Shown here in pieces: positions 21,228 through 32,628 of a stretch of 64,000 nt of DNA. The stretch spans positions 23,008,740 through 23,072,739 of the forward strand of contig OZ020617.1 in the NCBI GenBank assembly GCA_963971575.1, read 5' to 3'. Within the stretch, counting starts at the first letter, position 1. Each line of letters opens with the position of its first letter. The stretch comes from Liopterus haemorrhoidalis. Its lineage: Eukaryota; Arthropoda; Insecta; Coleoptera; Dytiscidae. A program made the position numbers and the translations under genes. The notes under the pieces were generated by a model. It ran no database searches and had not been told where the DNA came from. It was given only the letters and a program-made list of their open reading frames with translations.

Positions 21228-21964
21228 ATGGCCCGGCTGGGGGGCCGTTATACTTCACATGATTTTATTTTAGAAATGGATAGAGAATGGTCAGCGAAAG
21301 ATTTAGAAGCCGTTGTTAGAGCAGGCTTTCAAATCACAGGAATATATCTACTAGACCCTGGGATCTTTATCGAAGAAGATTTTTTAACCTCAAATGTGTT
21401 GAACTCCTCTTCATCTGCAGGTCCCCAAACTCGAGAGACAACATTTCCAAGAGAAAAAACACCATCACCAAATAAAAACATCTCCACTACTGAAATAATG
21501 CTATTTCCGGGACCTTCCAAATTAGTAGACAATAATAAGGGACAAAGAAAACAATGTTTTGAGATCCTGACTTTAACGACCTTGAAGAAAATACTTGAAG
21601 CAAAAGAAAATAATAAATTGACGAGGATTAAGAATGTGGTAGAGCTAGAATTAAGACACCAAAACAATTAAAAAGAAAATCATAAGAAAGTTCATCTAAG
21701 GAGAAAACTTGTTACGAAAAAGACCTATCTTATGATGAAATAGATGTTGATGGTTTCGAGACAGAAATATGTATTATGTGCGGGAAGTTTGCAAAATATA
21801 AAATACTATGGTATAAGTGCAATTCATGCTCATGGGCTCATGCAGCATGCAGTGAAGCGACGAAAGGGAAATTGTTTATTTATGACTTTAGTGCATACAA
21901 ATTATTAATACTTGTACATGGACCACATTACCCTACTCGGGTGGATGCGATTTTAGTATTGTAA
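21228..21964 (+). pseudogene. Pogo-like transposase C-terminus with PHD-like finger
   Basis: The first block encodes WSAKDLEAVVRAGFQITGIYLLDPGIFIEEDFL, which parallels the GFKKSGIHPYNSEIFTEDEF region of the second pogo element (27.9-34.9 kb). This is the end of a DDE_1 pogo/jerky-type transposase. A Ser/Pro-rich linker follows. After a stop at about 21670 the next frame gives ETEICIMCGKFAKYK, YKCNSCSWAHAACSEATKG, a Cys/His pattern (CxxC, CxxC, HxxC) like the first part of a PHD finger. The catalytic domain and the final CxxC pair are missing. A GC-richer CCCCCACTCTCCCTTACG at about 22133-22150 could be the 3' terminal repeat. Confidence 0.65.
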
Positions 21965-22370
21965 TAAATTGTTTGTTTTTCATTTTTTTGTGATCTCTTT
22001 TTGTAACAGATGATAAATGATCTTCTATTCTATAGAATTTGGTATTTTGGTTATCTATAGGTAACCTTTATTCATTTGTTCATTAATGTAAATTTAACCC
22101 AAATATATAATATTTAGCTTAGGCGGCCATATACCCCCACTCTCCCTTACGTCAAATAGAGCTGCCCTAGCTCCATAGTTAGAAGTTTCTCGATGGACTA
22201 AAGAAACATGGGTTTAAATTTTGAAGTCTACCTCGAAATATTCATGATTTTTAGGGTATTGTAAAAATTACCAAAAAAACATCATGCCCTCAGCCATATG
22301 TGGGTCTGTCGGTAGAGCACAAATTGTGGCCAAACGGCTATATTTAGTGTTGAAATTTCGCATGAATATA
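21965..22370. other. Non-coding stretch
   Basis: Apart from the possible pogo terminus near 22140 I see no gene or repeat. Confidence 0.4.
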
Positions 22371-22907
22371 TTGGGTTGTTACATAAGTCCGTTCGTTTTT
22401 TTTTTTTTTTTTCACCTTTTATTCACTAAAATATACATTCTAAAAAAACTTTTATTATCAAATGTATTGTCCATTATTTTCTATAACTTTAGACAAACGT
22501 TCAGGCAATTTCATAATGCCATCTCTCCAGAAGGTTCAGTCTTTGCTCTCAAAAAATCTGTAGAGGTGAATTTTGTAGAGAGCGGAACAAATGGAAGTCG
22601 GAGCATATTGTCCAGACATCGCACCATCCCACTACCTTTCTACCTTCTGCTTTCTACAAAATTCCCTTAACGGAAAAAATTTCGCATCTGTGGACGATAT
22701 CAAAATTCACCTGGACAGAGACTTCATTTTTCGAGAGCAAAGATGGAACCTTTTGGAGAGATGGCATAATGAATTTGCCTGAGCGTTTGTCCAAAGTGAT
22801 AGAAAATAACGGACAGTACATTTGATAATAAAAATTTTTTTTTTACTTGTATATTTTATTGAATAAAAAGTGAATAAAAAAACGAACGGACTTATGTAAC
22901 AACCCAA
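22371..22907. mobile_element. Snapback mariner derivative with arms of about 200 bp
   Basis: The element begins TTGGGTTGTTACATAAGTCC and ends with its reverse complement, flanked by TA on both sides. The inverted match does not stop at the terminal repeat. It runs through TTATTATCAAATGTA, ATGCCATCTCTCCA, TTTGCTCTC and GGTGAATTTTG, so both arms are copies of the mariner 3' end, including the antisense of the transposase C-terminus. The right arm and loop encode CPDIAPSHY, a broken DD34D third-Asp motif, and LPERLSKVIENNGQY, the mariner tail. No intact frame remains. Confidence 0.92.
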
Positions 22908-23095
22908 TACATATTTTGATCGCATGGTTGGTCTAAAAATTTGAAGGAACAAAAATCAATAACGTACATTTATGGAAACCGAAATAGTTAAATAGGAATT
23001 TTAGATCAAATTATTTTTTCGATAAATATCGATTAATTTTTCTTAATTCACTTATAATTTTATTTATTTTTTTAACTTCGGATTTTTATTTTCCT
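22908..23095. other. Short unassigned spacer
   Basis: Nothing recognisable. Confidence 0.4.
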
Positions 23096-23600
23096 ATATT
23101 GTGCAGTAAGTCTTGGAGTCGATTCACCCTCAAGTATTTAATACTTAAAATGAGTACCTGTTTATACAGGGATAATAGTATTAGTTTAAACGTCACACTG
23201 ATCACGTGGCTTTCATATCTATGGGCGGTGGTCTAGAAACGCAAAACTTATCATCTTTAACTCGCCTCAATAGGAGTTGGGAACTTATGGGGTTTGTCAG
23301 GTCTTGACCAGCATCCACTAATCGCAAACTTCAGCAACCTTTTGATCCACGTCATACTAGAGACTAGTGGAGCTTAGTACACACGGCTGTATCCTAAACC
23401 CTGGCAATATGCAGACGCGGAAATTACGCCAGATCCAGTGCCCGCACAATGCGGAGTGACCCGAGCAGCACTGACTTCTGCATCCTGCAGATTAAAAAGA
23501 TGGCAGAAGATGCGCAGGCGGGAATGGACTCGATATCCCTTCGTTAAGAGGCTCTCATACCATTTTCATATTATTCTTATTATTATTATTAATTAATTTT
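23096..23600 (+). repeat. Dispersed repeat, longest copy of the family also at 37.0 and 15.3 kb
   Basis: ATTTAATACTTAAAATGAGT and ACCTGTTTATACAG match 37075-37110. TATGGGGTTTGTCAGGTCTT, TTTTGATCCACGTCATACTA and GAGACTAGTGG match the reverse of 15320-15401. This copy ends in an (ATT)n-like run at 23570-23600. The rather GC-rich 3' half (GCAGACGCGGAAATTACGCC, AGATGCGCAGGCGGGAATGG) is unlike its neighbours. No protein is recognised, so it may be a LINE 3' region or a SINE. Confidence 0.7.
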
Positions 23601-24068
23601 TTATGTCTATAGATAGTTCTGTCTATAGAGCTTCGTTAGTTTCCTATAATTTATACTACAACTTCTAATAGGAGGCACAAAATTTTAAAAGTCGGTAAAA
23701 AACAAAAAAGAAATGTTATTAAGAAATGTTATTAAAGAAAAACATTTCTTTTAATGCAAACGTCAAATACATTCAAAACTGTTATATTTTGAACCATTAT
23801 TTAATCTGTATAAACTTTGTAAGTCCAGTCAACTATTTATTTTACTTCTGAACTGTGAACAGATCTGTACAATAATTCTTATAGGTATTTAGATTTAGAG
23901 CATATACTATCAAACACTTCTTGAATCTATCTACTAATATTCACTTTTTACCGACCAACAACATATATCAGGGAGGTATTGTGATCATATCGGTTTTGAC
24001 ATTTTGAGATTTCGATGGATCTCCACGAATTGAGGTCCTTACATAAAGTTTTGAATATTTTTAGCATG
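23601..24068. other. Non-coding stretch
   Basis: GATGGATCTCCACGAATTGA and GTTTTGAATATTTTTAGCAT just before the microsatellite look like part of a dispersed repeat, but no other copy is in the window. Confidence 0.35.
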
Positions 24069-24184
24069 ATGTCTGTCGGTCTGTCTGTCCGTCCGTCCGT
24101 CTGTCCATCCGTCCGTCTGTCCGGCCGTCTGTCTGTCCGTCCGTCCGTCCGTCTGTCTGTGTGTCTGTCTGTTTGTCTGTCTGT
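24069..24184. repeat. (GTCC/GTCT)n tetranucleotide microsatellite
   Basis: An imperfect run of CTGTCCGTCCGTCTGT-type units about 115 bp long, with strong purine/pyrimidine strand bias. Open frames across it are artefacts of the repeat. Confidence 0.95.
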
Positions 24185-24481
24185 GTACACGTACAGAGCA
24201 AATTCGGCTAAAAGGATTTTTATGAAACTTCAAATTTAAGCTTTTGATATCAATGGCACAAGTTGATCAACTTTTAGGAAAAATCGGTTGACTAGAAATA
24301 GGAGTTTCCTCGTGTCGGTTTTAAGATTTTTGCGAATATTTAACCACAGAAAAATGTTTCGAAAAAATTTATTTAACAAAAATTGCTATATAAGCAATAA
24401 TTAACAACTTTTATTTAAGGCAGTTTTTGATAAAACGAAACATTTATGAAAAATTTTTCGAAATTTTTTCTAAGTATCTAT

Positions 24482-24629
24482 TTTTTTTTCAAATTTTATG
24501 GCTTTTGCGGCTATGGCAATTAGCCAGGACAATTTTTGTTTGAGAAAATTTCCATGCCTGAACGGGATTCGAACCCGAGACCTTCGCAACGCAGATCACA
24601 TGTGTTACCTCTACACTACGCCGGTCGGC
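24482..24629 (-). mobile_element. tRNA-derived SINE, 148 bp, with target-site duplications
   Basis: On the minus strand the 5' part is tRNA-like, with an A box TAGTGTAGAGG and a B box GGTTCGAATCC. A non-tRNA body follows (CCTGGCTAATTGCCATAGCC, GCAAAAGCCATAAAATTTG) and an A-rich tail. TTCTAAGTATCTAT is present on both sides (24468-24481 and 24630-24643), a 14-bp duplication that marks exact ends. This is not a tRNA gene, since the anticodon arm is not maintained and a tail is present. LINE machinery presumably mobilised it. Confidence 0.9.
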
Positions 24630-24913
24630 TTCTAAGTATCTATATTTTCATACTTATATCTAACGTTTCCATGGTTATGATAAATAATATCTCTGTTAGA
24701 AAATATTAGGCCAAGTTATTTCTATTCTTCTGCTAGAATGTATTTTATACAAGTACTTTGGGATGGCGGTCGGTCTTGTGGTGGCCACAGCTGATTTTTT
24801 ACAATAATAATAATTATAGCATTTTTAAAATACATTTATTTCTGAAAGAAAAATTTATAGACATTTTTATTATTATTGCTATTTATATTTTTATTATTTT
24901 GGAGATATTAAAA

Positions 24914-25560
24914 TGGATGAATTAAATTTTTTACAACAGATTTTGGATTTACAAACCAGAATTGGATTTACCAGAAAATGGATTTACTGATCATTTTTAA
25001 GTTATTAACGAAAAACAACTGTTTTGTATATTTTGTAAAAAATATATAACGTGCACAAAAATAAATCATTTAACTCAACACGTCAGTGGAAAAATACATA
25101 TAACTTATGTCGATGGCTTAGAAGATAATTTGAATACGGACCGGCGTAGCGTAGTGGTAATACATGCGCTCTGCGTTGCTAAGGTCTCGGGTTTGAATCC
25201 GGTTCTGGCATGGAATGTTTCAAAGAATAAGAATCGTCCTGATTAATTGCCGAAGCAGCAAAGGCCATAAAAAAAAATTATAACAAGTATCACGTGACTT
25301 CAGCCTTTATTTAAATAATAAAATTGACGCAGTTCTTCAGAGAAATCCAGACCTTCGTATATCAACACAAATTTATTCCGATGACTGCCCCGATTTTTTA
25401 AAACCATATTTTAATCAATATCGAAATTATTTTTGCAGAGCCCCCGTCATTACTTGTGAAGTCGAAAGAACTGTTTCAAGATTTTAAAATATTCCTACGC
25501 CAAGCAGTAATAGTTTTTCTAACGAAAATTTAGGAAAAGTCTGCATTATAACTTGCAATT
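24914..25560 (+). pseudogene. hAT/CGGBP1-like remnant, split by a SINE
   Basis: The ATG at 24914 opens MDELNFLQQILDLQT. After a stop the sequence reads INEKQLFCIFCKKYITC, then HLTQHVSGKIH, the CxxC...HxxxxxxH form of the BED/CGGBP1-type zinc finger found at the N-terminus of some hAT proteins. The SINE at 25137-25277 interrupts it. Beyond it, AVLQRNPDLRISTQIYSDD, CRAPVITCEVERTVSRF and NSFSNENLGK resemble the hAT C-terminal dimerisation region. The catalytic middle is absent. I infer an internally deleted hAT copy or a derived CGGBP1-like gene that has decayed. Stops at several points exclude function. Confidence 0.6.
25137..25277 (+). mobile_element. tRNA-derived SINE, plus-strand copy
   Basis: This is the same family as 24482-24629. 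It has an A box TAGCGTAGTGG, a B box GGTTTGAATCC with one mismatch, the CGTCCTGATTAATTGCC body, and an A-run at 25268-25277. It lies in opposite orientation about 500 bp from the other copy. A clean target-site duplication is not seen. Confidence 0.85.
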
Positions 25561-27095
25561 CTGACAAATTCATATAAGTTCATACAAAATAACTGTCCAA
25601 ATGTTCTGAATCAGTTTTTAAAAAGTTTTATTTACGATATTAACAAAATTAAATGGTTACAGATCAAGATTCTAATTAAGACTAAAAAATAATAAACATA
25701 GCATGTTAATATAGACCGAAAGAAAATGCTGATTATTAAAAAGTGTCAAGTACATCTTGGGAATATGTTATATAAAAAGGTGTCTTATAATGTGTTGTCA
25801 GCGGGAACTATTGAGGTAACTTACAATTACATTTTTTTATTAGGTGTTTTTTTTTTAAATATTCATCCTAACATTTTCTTTTTGATCATCTATTTTTATT
25901 AATATTTTCAAGTTGAAAACTATATATGAAAAACCTCAATACGGTGATTATGGTCGGTGTCTAACACAGTAATTAGGGTCTTCACAGTTAAATTTAATTG
26001 GAATACAAGAGATTAAATTTTTTTTGAACAAACTGTTTTACTGCTTTTCAAAATATTCGCCTTTAAGATTTATACACTTTTGCGTGTGTTCAAACCAATT
26101 CTCGAAACATTTTTTCCACTCTGAAGTTGGTATCTCAAAAACATGGACTCATTATGAGCGTGTTAAAAATAGATAAAGTTCGCGTTTCGGTTTTGACAAG
26201 TTCGGCACATGAATAAAATGAATAGTTTTTATTGAAAAAAAAAAAAACGTGGGCCTAGCTGTGTCCTAGCTCTAATCATCAAACTAAAAAGCTATATAAA
26301 ATATTATCTCTCATAATCGCAGTTAAAAGTTATATTTTTATTTTAATGGGAAAACCAATATTGTTTCCCAAAAAATAAAATTCGAACCCCGATAAAAAGT
26401 TAATTAAAACCGTTCTAACAGGTAAAAATCATGATAGATTCACTATATGTATAGCAGATAGACTGAACTAGCTTTATTTTATAGTTTTTTTCTTTTATCG
26501 GCAATAAATTAACTTGCTATCTAAATTACACTGGACAAAACAGCGCAACGTCACAAATCTGCAACTGTGAGAACAATGCATTTAGTGACCTTGTGATAAA
26601 TATTATTGATGTTATTTAAAAAGTTTCTATTTCTTAACCTTGAGTTGCAGTTATTACATCTGATTGTTATTATTATTGCTATCTATTAAAAAAAAAATGC
26701 ATCATATTAACTATATTAATTAAACACATAATTGGGCTCAACAGCGCTATGAAGTGACACCAAGCGGACAGAATTTTTAACTAGTGGAACGAGTAACTGT
26801 TTATTGAGAAGCGACATTACCGGTGGCGGCGCTGTGCTCCAAGGCAATATAGCTGTTGTATCTAGTACTCAGCTGTCAATATGCTAATAGCGAACAGGTT
26901 AATTTAAGCACAGTACAATAACAGTTAGTACAGTAAAACATTGTTTTTTAACATTTAATATTATATCATAGAAATATAAATTATTACAATACAGTTTTTA
27001 GTATATTACAATAGTAACAAAAATAAATTAGGTAGTTTTAAACATTAAACACAAGCTTAAACAGCATTCAAACAAGCTTAAACATAGGGTTCATT
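25561..27095. other. Non-coding stretch with one mariner tail fragment
   Basis: Apart from the mariner-like fragment at 26048-26160 I see no supported gene, RNA or repeat. The sequence around 26760-26890 is less AT-rich (GACATTACCGGTGGCGGCGC) but has no recognised motif. Confidence 0.4.
26048..26160 (-). pseudogene. Mariner transposase C-terminal fragment
   Basis: The minus strand reads EWKKCFENWFEHTQKCINLK then GEYFEKQ and a stop. This follows the mariner C-terminal pattern (FxxCFxxWxxRxxKCIxxxGxYFE). Nothing else of the element is visible nearby. Confidence 0.55.
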
Positions 27096-27897
27096 ATAAG
27101 AACTGCAAAATATTTTACCAACCCAAGATGTATTATTACACTATATCACGCCTATGTATACTCACAGCTAAGCTACTGTAGTACTGTTTGGAACCCTCAG
27201 TTCCACGTACACATCAACAGATTGGAACGCATACAAAAGAAATTCGTATGTTACCTCTCTAGAAAGGCTCCAATGACATGTTCTAATTATACTGAGGCCT
27301 GTACTTATTTTAATATCAGTACATTAACAGACAAAAGAACATTGTCAGATGTTGTTTTAGCAACTAAAATTTTTAATGGTTCAGTCGATTGTCCACAATT
27401 GCTGTCAATGTTTAATCTAAATGTTCCAAGTCGCGATCTTAGGAATAAACATCTCATTCATCAATCCTTTGCCAGGACGCAATCCAACCAAAATGCTCCA
27501 GTTATCAGAATGTCATCAACCCTAAACAAATTATGTGCAGATGCTAAAGTAGACATTTTCTGTTACAACATAAAATCTATCAAAAAAATTATCAAAAAAC
27601 ACTTCATCAATTTAAATTCAAATATTTGTTAATATACTTTTAAAATTTTGTCAACCTTTTATACTCATTTTGCAACCTTCAATTTATTATATCTGTTAAT
27701 ATCTGTTAATTTTATATTCTTCATTATCTTTTATTATTATCATTTATTTTAATATTCTGTTATTTTTATGATATTAATTATTATTGTTATGTAACTTTCA
27801 ATATGTAATATTTATGTACCAATTTCGTCGTTGTAGTGTTGGGTTAGACCCGTTTACAACGCTTACAAACAATAAATAAATAAATAAATAAATAAAT
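27096..27897 (+). pseudogene. Jockey-like LINE 3' end, RT C-terminus
   Basis: Plus-strand frames read CIITLYHAYVYSQLSYCSTVWNPQ (thumb region of Jockey-type RT). LERIQKKFVCYLSRKAPMTC then runs to a stop at 27630-27632. A 3' untranslated region and an (AAAT)n-like tail at 27868-27897 follow. The rest of the element is missing, typical of 5' truncation during target-primed reverse transcription. The tail directly abuts the pogo element, so this LINE probably removed or replaced the pogo 3' terminus. Confidence 0.85.
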
Positions 27898-27898
27898 T

Positions 27899-29105
27899 CG
27901 TTATTAATTTAGTACTGAGATCAATAATTAATAAAGTATTTTTAATATTGTTGCATGAATTACACTCAGGGCAAATGAAACTCTCATTGTCTTTTCTTGT
28001 CAACCCCATGCACATTTCGTGAACATATGTCTTGCAAGAGATACATAGACGCATATCCAGAATTTCATCCGTACCGCATATAAAACAAAACCAGCTTTCA
28101 TCCGGCACTGTTTCCTCTTCCCATGGACTATCTGAGCTATCATTATAAACAATTTCATTTTCAGTATCGCTGTCACTAGATTGTAAAATTTTTCTCTTAG
28201 CATTTAGCTTTATCTCTTTCATCTTTACTTTTTCTTTACTCATTATAATGCTTTTTCCTCCCTGCAATTTCTGTTTCTTATTCTGAGGTTCGGTTGATCC
28301 CTGGATTGGTTCAAGCACATTCATTTGTTCATTGTTCTTTTCTGGTGTTTGGGTTAATATTTTGGTTTTTCCTGGCTGACGACCTCTTCTTTTTTTTCGC
28401 GGCGCAGCTTTGGGATTGGGTTTTATCATTTCTGGAGTGATAATTGTAGTAGCTGGTCCGTCTGCTTTGGAAGACGATGGAACTGGTGAAGTTGCAAGCA
28501 AATTTTGTCTCTCCATTGGCACATCTTGTGTAGAAGTGGAAGGTATTGGTAACAAAGGAGACAAATCTTGATTTTCCTGATTTAATATGTTTTCAATATT
28601 AGTTTGTGCAATATCTGAAAGTCCCCGATCTGTCACTGCGGAGCACATGAACTCGTCTTCAGTAAAAATTTCCGAGTTGTATGGATGAATACCTGATTTT
28701 TTGAAACCACTCATAATATTAGCTTGGTTAAAAGCCAGAGGCATAGCGTCTTTAACGAAGGCTGGAATATTGTAAATTGTTACAGTTTTACCAGGATTGG
28801 ACAACATCCAATTGTTTTGAAAGATGAAAACACTGCCACATCTAATGGTTGCATTTTGTTACTGCAGTGGGGAGGCAGAGTTAGGCAGTGTTATTCCATT
28901 TTCTTTAGCAAAGTCTATAGCTTCAATAGACACATGACTTTCATGGTTATCCAAAATTAAAAGTGTACGATCTTCTTTGGAAGTTCGAGTAAACTTTAAG
29001 AAGTGTTGTAAATATTTCAAGAAACTCTTCACAGTCATCCAACCACTTTGATATGCACTTCCATCGGCGCCTTCTGGAGCACCAGATACAAAAATATCAT
29101 TGTAT
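27899..29105 (-). pseudogene. Pogo transposase, catalytic C-terminal half plus PHD finger
   Basis: Continuing across the LINE, the frame reads NDIFVSGAPEGADGSAYQSG then LLILDNHESHVSIEAIDFAK, which contains the second catalytic Asp of DDE_1. HCSNKMQPLDVAVFSSFKT carries the third. A deletion or frameshift near 28800 breaks it, after which YNIPAFVKDAMPLAFNQANI and GFKKSGIHPYNSEIFTEDEF resume. A long Ser/Pro/Lys linker with basic KKRRGRQPGK follows. At the end, WFCFICGTDEILDMRLCISC, then YVHEMC and FICPEC, give a complete C4HC3 PHD pattern. PHD fingers usually read histone tails, so a targeting role is possible but inferred. Confidence 0.85.
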
Positions 29106-29249
29106 ATATATATTCTTTATTTCCCTAAGCCTTGCGGCGTTCAGGGTGCTAACATTTACAAAAAAATAAAAATAAAATAAAATATAAAACAATCAATCCA
29201 AAAATACATAACAATAACATCCAATACAATTTTCATTTTACAATATTTT

Positions 29250-32200
29250 TTTTTCTCTTTTCTTTCTTCTTTCCGTTTCCCCTTCCTGTTATCCTTCGCC
29301 AATCTCCATCCTTCTTGCCCCTAATTCTCTCGCCCACCTCTCCCCCCTCCCATCTTCGTGCAACAGGTCTAATGATCGGGGAGCACCGATCATACTGTCA
29401 TCTCTCTACACCTCTTCGCGAGGTGCTCTATATCTTCCTTCTCCTCCCCGCACATCCTGCACATCTTATCCTCCTGTCTCCTCCAATATCTATTTCCTCT
29501 CTCTTCATTCCCGCACCTTAGTCTCGCAACCCTCCTAACTCTCCCTCCTGACCTTCCTCTTTATCCCCTCAAGTAGCTTGGTACCCCTATAGCTCTGACC
29601 TCCTTATATCTCCCTGCGCTCCTTGAATTGTCTATTCTGACTGTCCTTTCTTGCTCCCCCACTTCTTTATCCCTCCTCCACAACTCCTCAATCACGCTTA
29701 TCCCGTCTTTTCTTCTCCTTTCCACCTCTGTCGCATCCACTCCGCATCTCCAGTAATACTCTTTTCTCATCTCCCCCCATGCGTACCAACTTCCTTTCTG
29801 TTCATCTCTGGCTCTTTCTTCCCAGCATTCCCTCATTATTTTTTTGTCTATTTCTATTCTAACTTTCTCTTCGTACTTAACCGCCCTCTTTCCTGTACCC
29901 AATTTCATCTTATCCCTTTTCAGTTCCTCTCGTACAATGTACCCTGGTGTCGTTCTATGTACCCCTAAGATCCATTTTAAATACCTCTCCTGTACTCGTT
30001 CTACCTTCTCCCATTCCTTCCATCCCCAAATTTCCACCCCATATAGAAGGATGTTTTTCACCACGGCGTCAAACAACCTCAATCTCCATCAAATATCGTC
30101 GCTAAACTTCCTCTCTCCTATACTCCACAGCTTCCCCATGACTATCATTGCCTTCTTTACTCTTTCCCTTATGTGTAGTTCAGCCCCATTGTTCCTCGTT
30201 AGTATATAACATAGGTATTTTATACTCTTCACCTCTTCTATTTCTCTGCCACCCCATTCCCATTTTATCTTCTTTCTTCTTTCTCCTCCTTTACCGAATA
30301 CCATTACCTTCGTCTTATCCCTGTTTACTTCTAATTTTTTCCTTTTGAAATATTTATCCGCCCTTTCAATCATTTTCTTAAGCTCCTGTTCCTCCTCTGC
30401 CATCAATACAATATCGTCCGCGTACCCCAATGTCCACAATTTCATCTTCCCTACTACCATCTTGTCCCTTCCTCATAGTCCCTTCTCAATCCGCTACATA
30501 TAAGTTGAACAAGGTCGGGCTCATCGGACAACCCTGTCTCACCCCCTTATTCACCCAAAATCTTTCCGTCTCTTCCTCGTCTACCCTCACCTTGCAGCTC
30601 GTCCCCTTGTATATTTCCTTTATCCTCATTATCAACTTCTTTCCATTACCTTCCATAGCTCCTCCCTATCCAGCCTGTCATACGCCGCTTTCAAATCCAC
30701 GAGCGCCATATACGCTTTCCCTCTTTTTCTCTTTAACCTCTCCTCTACTATGTGAGTCACGGCGAATATTCCGTCAATCGCCCCTCTACCCTTCCTGAAT
30801 CCAAACTGCGTTTCCTCCAGTAAATCTTTCTTTTCCATCTCATCCACTAATCTTTCGTTCAGCACTTTCGCGTATACCTTGTACGCTGAACTCATAAGGT
30901 CACACCTCTATAATTACATGCTAACTCCTTGTTTCCTCTCTTGTATATCGGTACAATCACCCCTTCCCTCCAGTCCTCCGAGTATCCCTCTCCTTTCCAT
31001 ATCCCTCTTATTATTTCTACCAGTTTATTCCTAGCTTTCTCTCCTCCATTTATCCACGCCTCATTCCTTATCTTATCTATCCCTGCTGCTTTCCCTTCCT
31101 TCATGTTCTTTAATATTCTCTCTATTTCTTCCCCTGACGGTCCCTCCCTCTCTTCTTCCCCTTCTCTCTCTTCCACCCCTTCTGATTCGTCCTATGTCCT
31201 TCCTTTACTCCTTCTATCCCCCCGCCTTCCTTCCTCCTTTTTTCGCTTCCCTCTAATATCTCCATGAAGTGTTTCCTCCAGTTCTCCATGGAAATCTTGC
31301 GTCTCCTTGTTTCCCTCTCATCCTGTTTATATATTCCTAGGCTTGCTTTTCGTTCCTTATCTTTCCCACTTCTTCCTGCTCCTTTACCATATATCTTTTC
31401 TTTTCCTCCTTACATGTTTTTTTATATTGCCCCAATTTTTCTCTATACCCTTCCTCCGTCTCCTCCCCCTTAGTCTTTTTGGCCCAGGCCTTCTGCGCCT
31501 CTTTTTTCTTTTTCCTGCGTCTCTCCCCCCACCATGGCTTTTTTCCTATCCTTGTACTAAGCCCTCTCCTTTTTTTCACCACCGCTTTCTCTATCCCTTC
31601 TCTCAATTCCCTCCACCCTCTCTCCACACCTGGTTCTGTCCATTCCATTTTCTCCATTGTTTCCTTGTTTTCTTTTTTCCTCCCTCCGACCAGTCTTGTA
31701 CACTCGTTTTTTTTTCTTTCGCCTTTCTTTTTTGTCCTCTCCTGATCTCCACTATGATCGGTTGGTGATCCGATTCTATCCTTTGCTTAACCTCGAAACT
31801 TTACTTTTTCCCACCCCCTTTCATTCACCACCGCATAGTCAATCGTCGATTTTCTTTCCCCCTTATTGTAAGTCCATAAGTCCATCTTCCTTCCTCATCT
31901 CCTTCCTTGTTTCCATTTAATATAGTCCAACCCCTTTCCTACAGCCATTCCAGCATATTTTCCCCTTCCTTATTACTCACCTTATCCATTGCCCCTCTCT
32001 TGAGTTCCACCCCATTCTCCTCCCAGCCCCTCCCCCCTCCCGTCACTCCTATCCTTGCATTAAAATCCCCTCCCACTAGAATCCAGTCTCCTTCCATCTT
32101 TTCTCCTAGAATTCCGTCCAATTCTCTCAGTTTCTCTTTACTTCCTCCTCTGTTGTACATTGTGACTACTCGCCACCCCTCCTTCCCTATCTTCACCCTT

Positions 32201-32531
32201 CTCTCAACTATCTCCTCCGCTTTCTGTGCCTCTTCTTCATCCATACACAACTCACACTTTACTCCCGTGATGATACCCCCCCCATCGCCCTTCCTTTCTT
32301 CTTTTCCTTCGTCGCCCCTTGACTTTTCCATACCCACCCCTTCGGTAATATTTCTTCCCGTATTTCCCGTTCCTTATCCTCCATCCATGTCTCCGTCAAC
32401 CCTATTATCTCAAATTCCTTCAAGAATTCCCAAAATTCTTCATCCTTTCCTTTAATCCCTGCTACATTCCAGAAGTTTGCCTTCACTTCTTTCTCGTCCT
32501 CCTTCCCACCCCTCCCCTTACCGCTATGCAT
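29250..32531 (-). pseudogene. LINE ORF2: endonuclease, reverse transcriptase, CCHC-like end
   Basis: EN motifs run from 32531: ANFWNVAGIKGKDEEFWEFL, IIGLTETWMEDK, GRAMGG, VVTMYNRGGSKEKL, WILVGGDFNARIGV. A basic linker lies at about 31340-31660. RT follows: GKAAGIDKIRNEAW, VIVPIYKRGN with NYRGVTL, QFGFRKGRGAIDGIF, MALVDLKAAYDRLD, and the catalytic LGYADDIVLMAEEE at about 30420. VERVQERYLKWILGVHRTTP is the thumb region, and CRMCGEEKEDIEHLAKRC near 29440 is a CxxC-x8-H-x4-C zinc motif. Frameshifts near 32330, 31900, 30900, 30500 and 30085 break it into pieces, so it is dead but fairly young. Confidence 0.9.
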
Positions 32532-32628
32532 CTCTTCTACTTCTTCCCCTCTTGCCGAAAATCCCGCGTTTCCTCCACCTCACCCCTTAACTCGTTCCAC
32601 CTCTTCCATCTCCCATCAATTTGTATTT

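Noticed and set aside
23948..24239. Thr/Asp/Arg-rich and Ser/Val-rich frames near 24.1 kb
   Set aside because: Products of the GTCC/GTCT tetranucleotide microsatellite.
24545..24629. A tRNA gene
   Set aside because: A and B boxes are present, but the anticodon arm is not kept, a SINE body and tail follow, and target duplications flank the unit.
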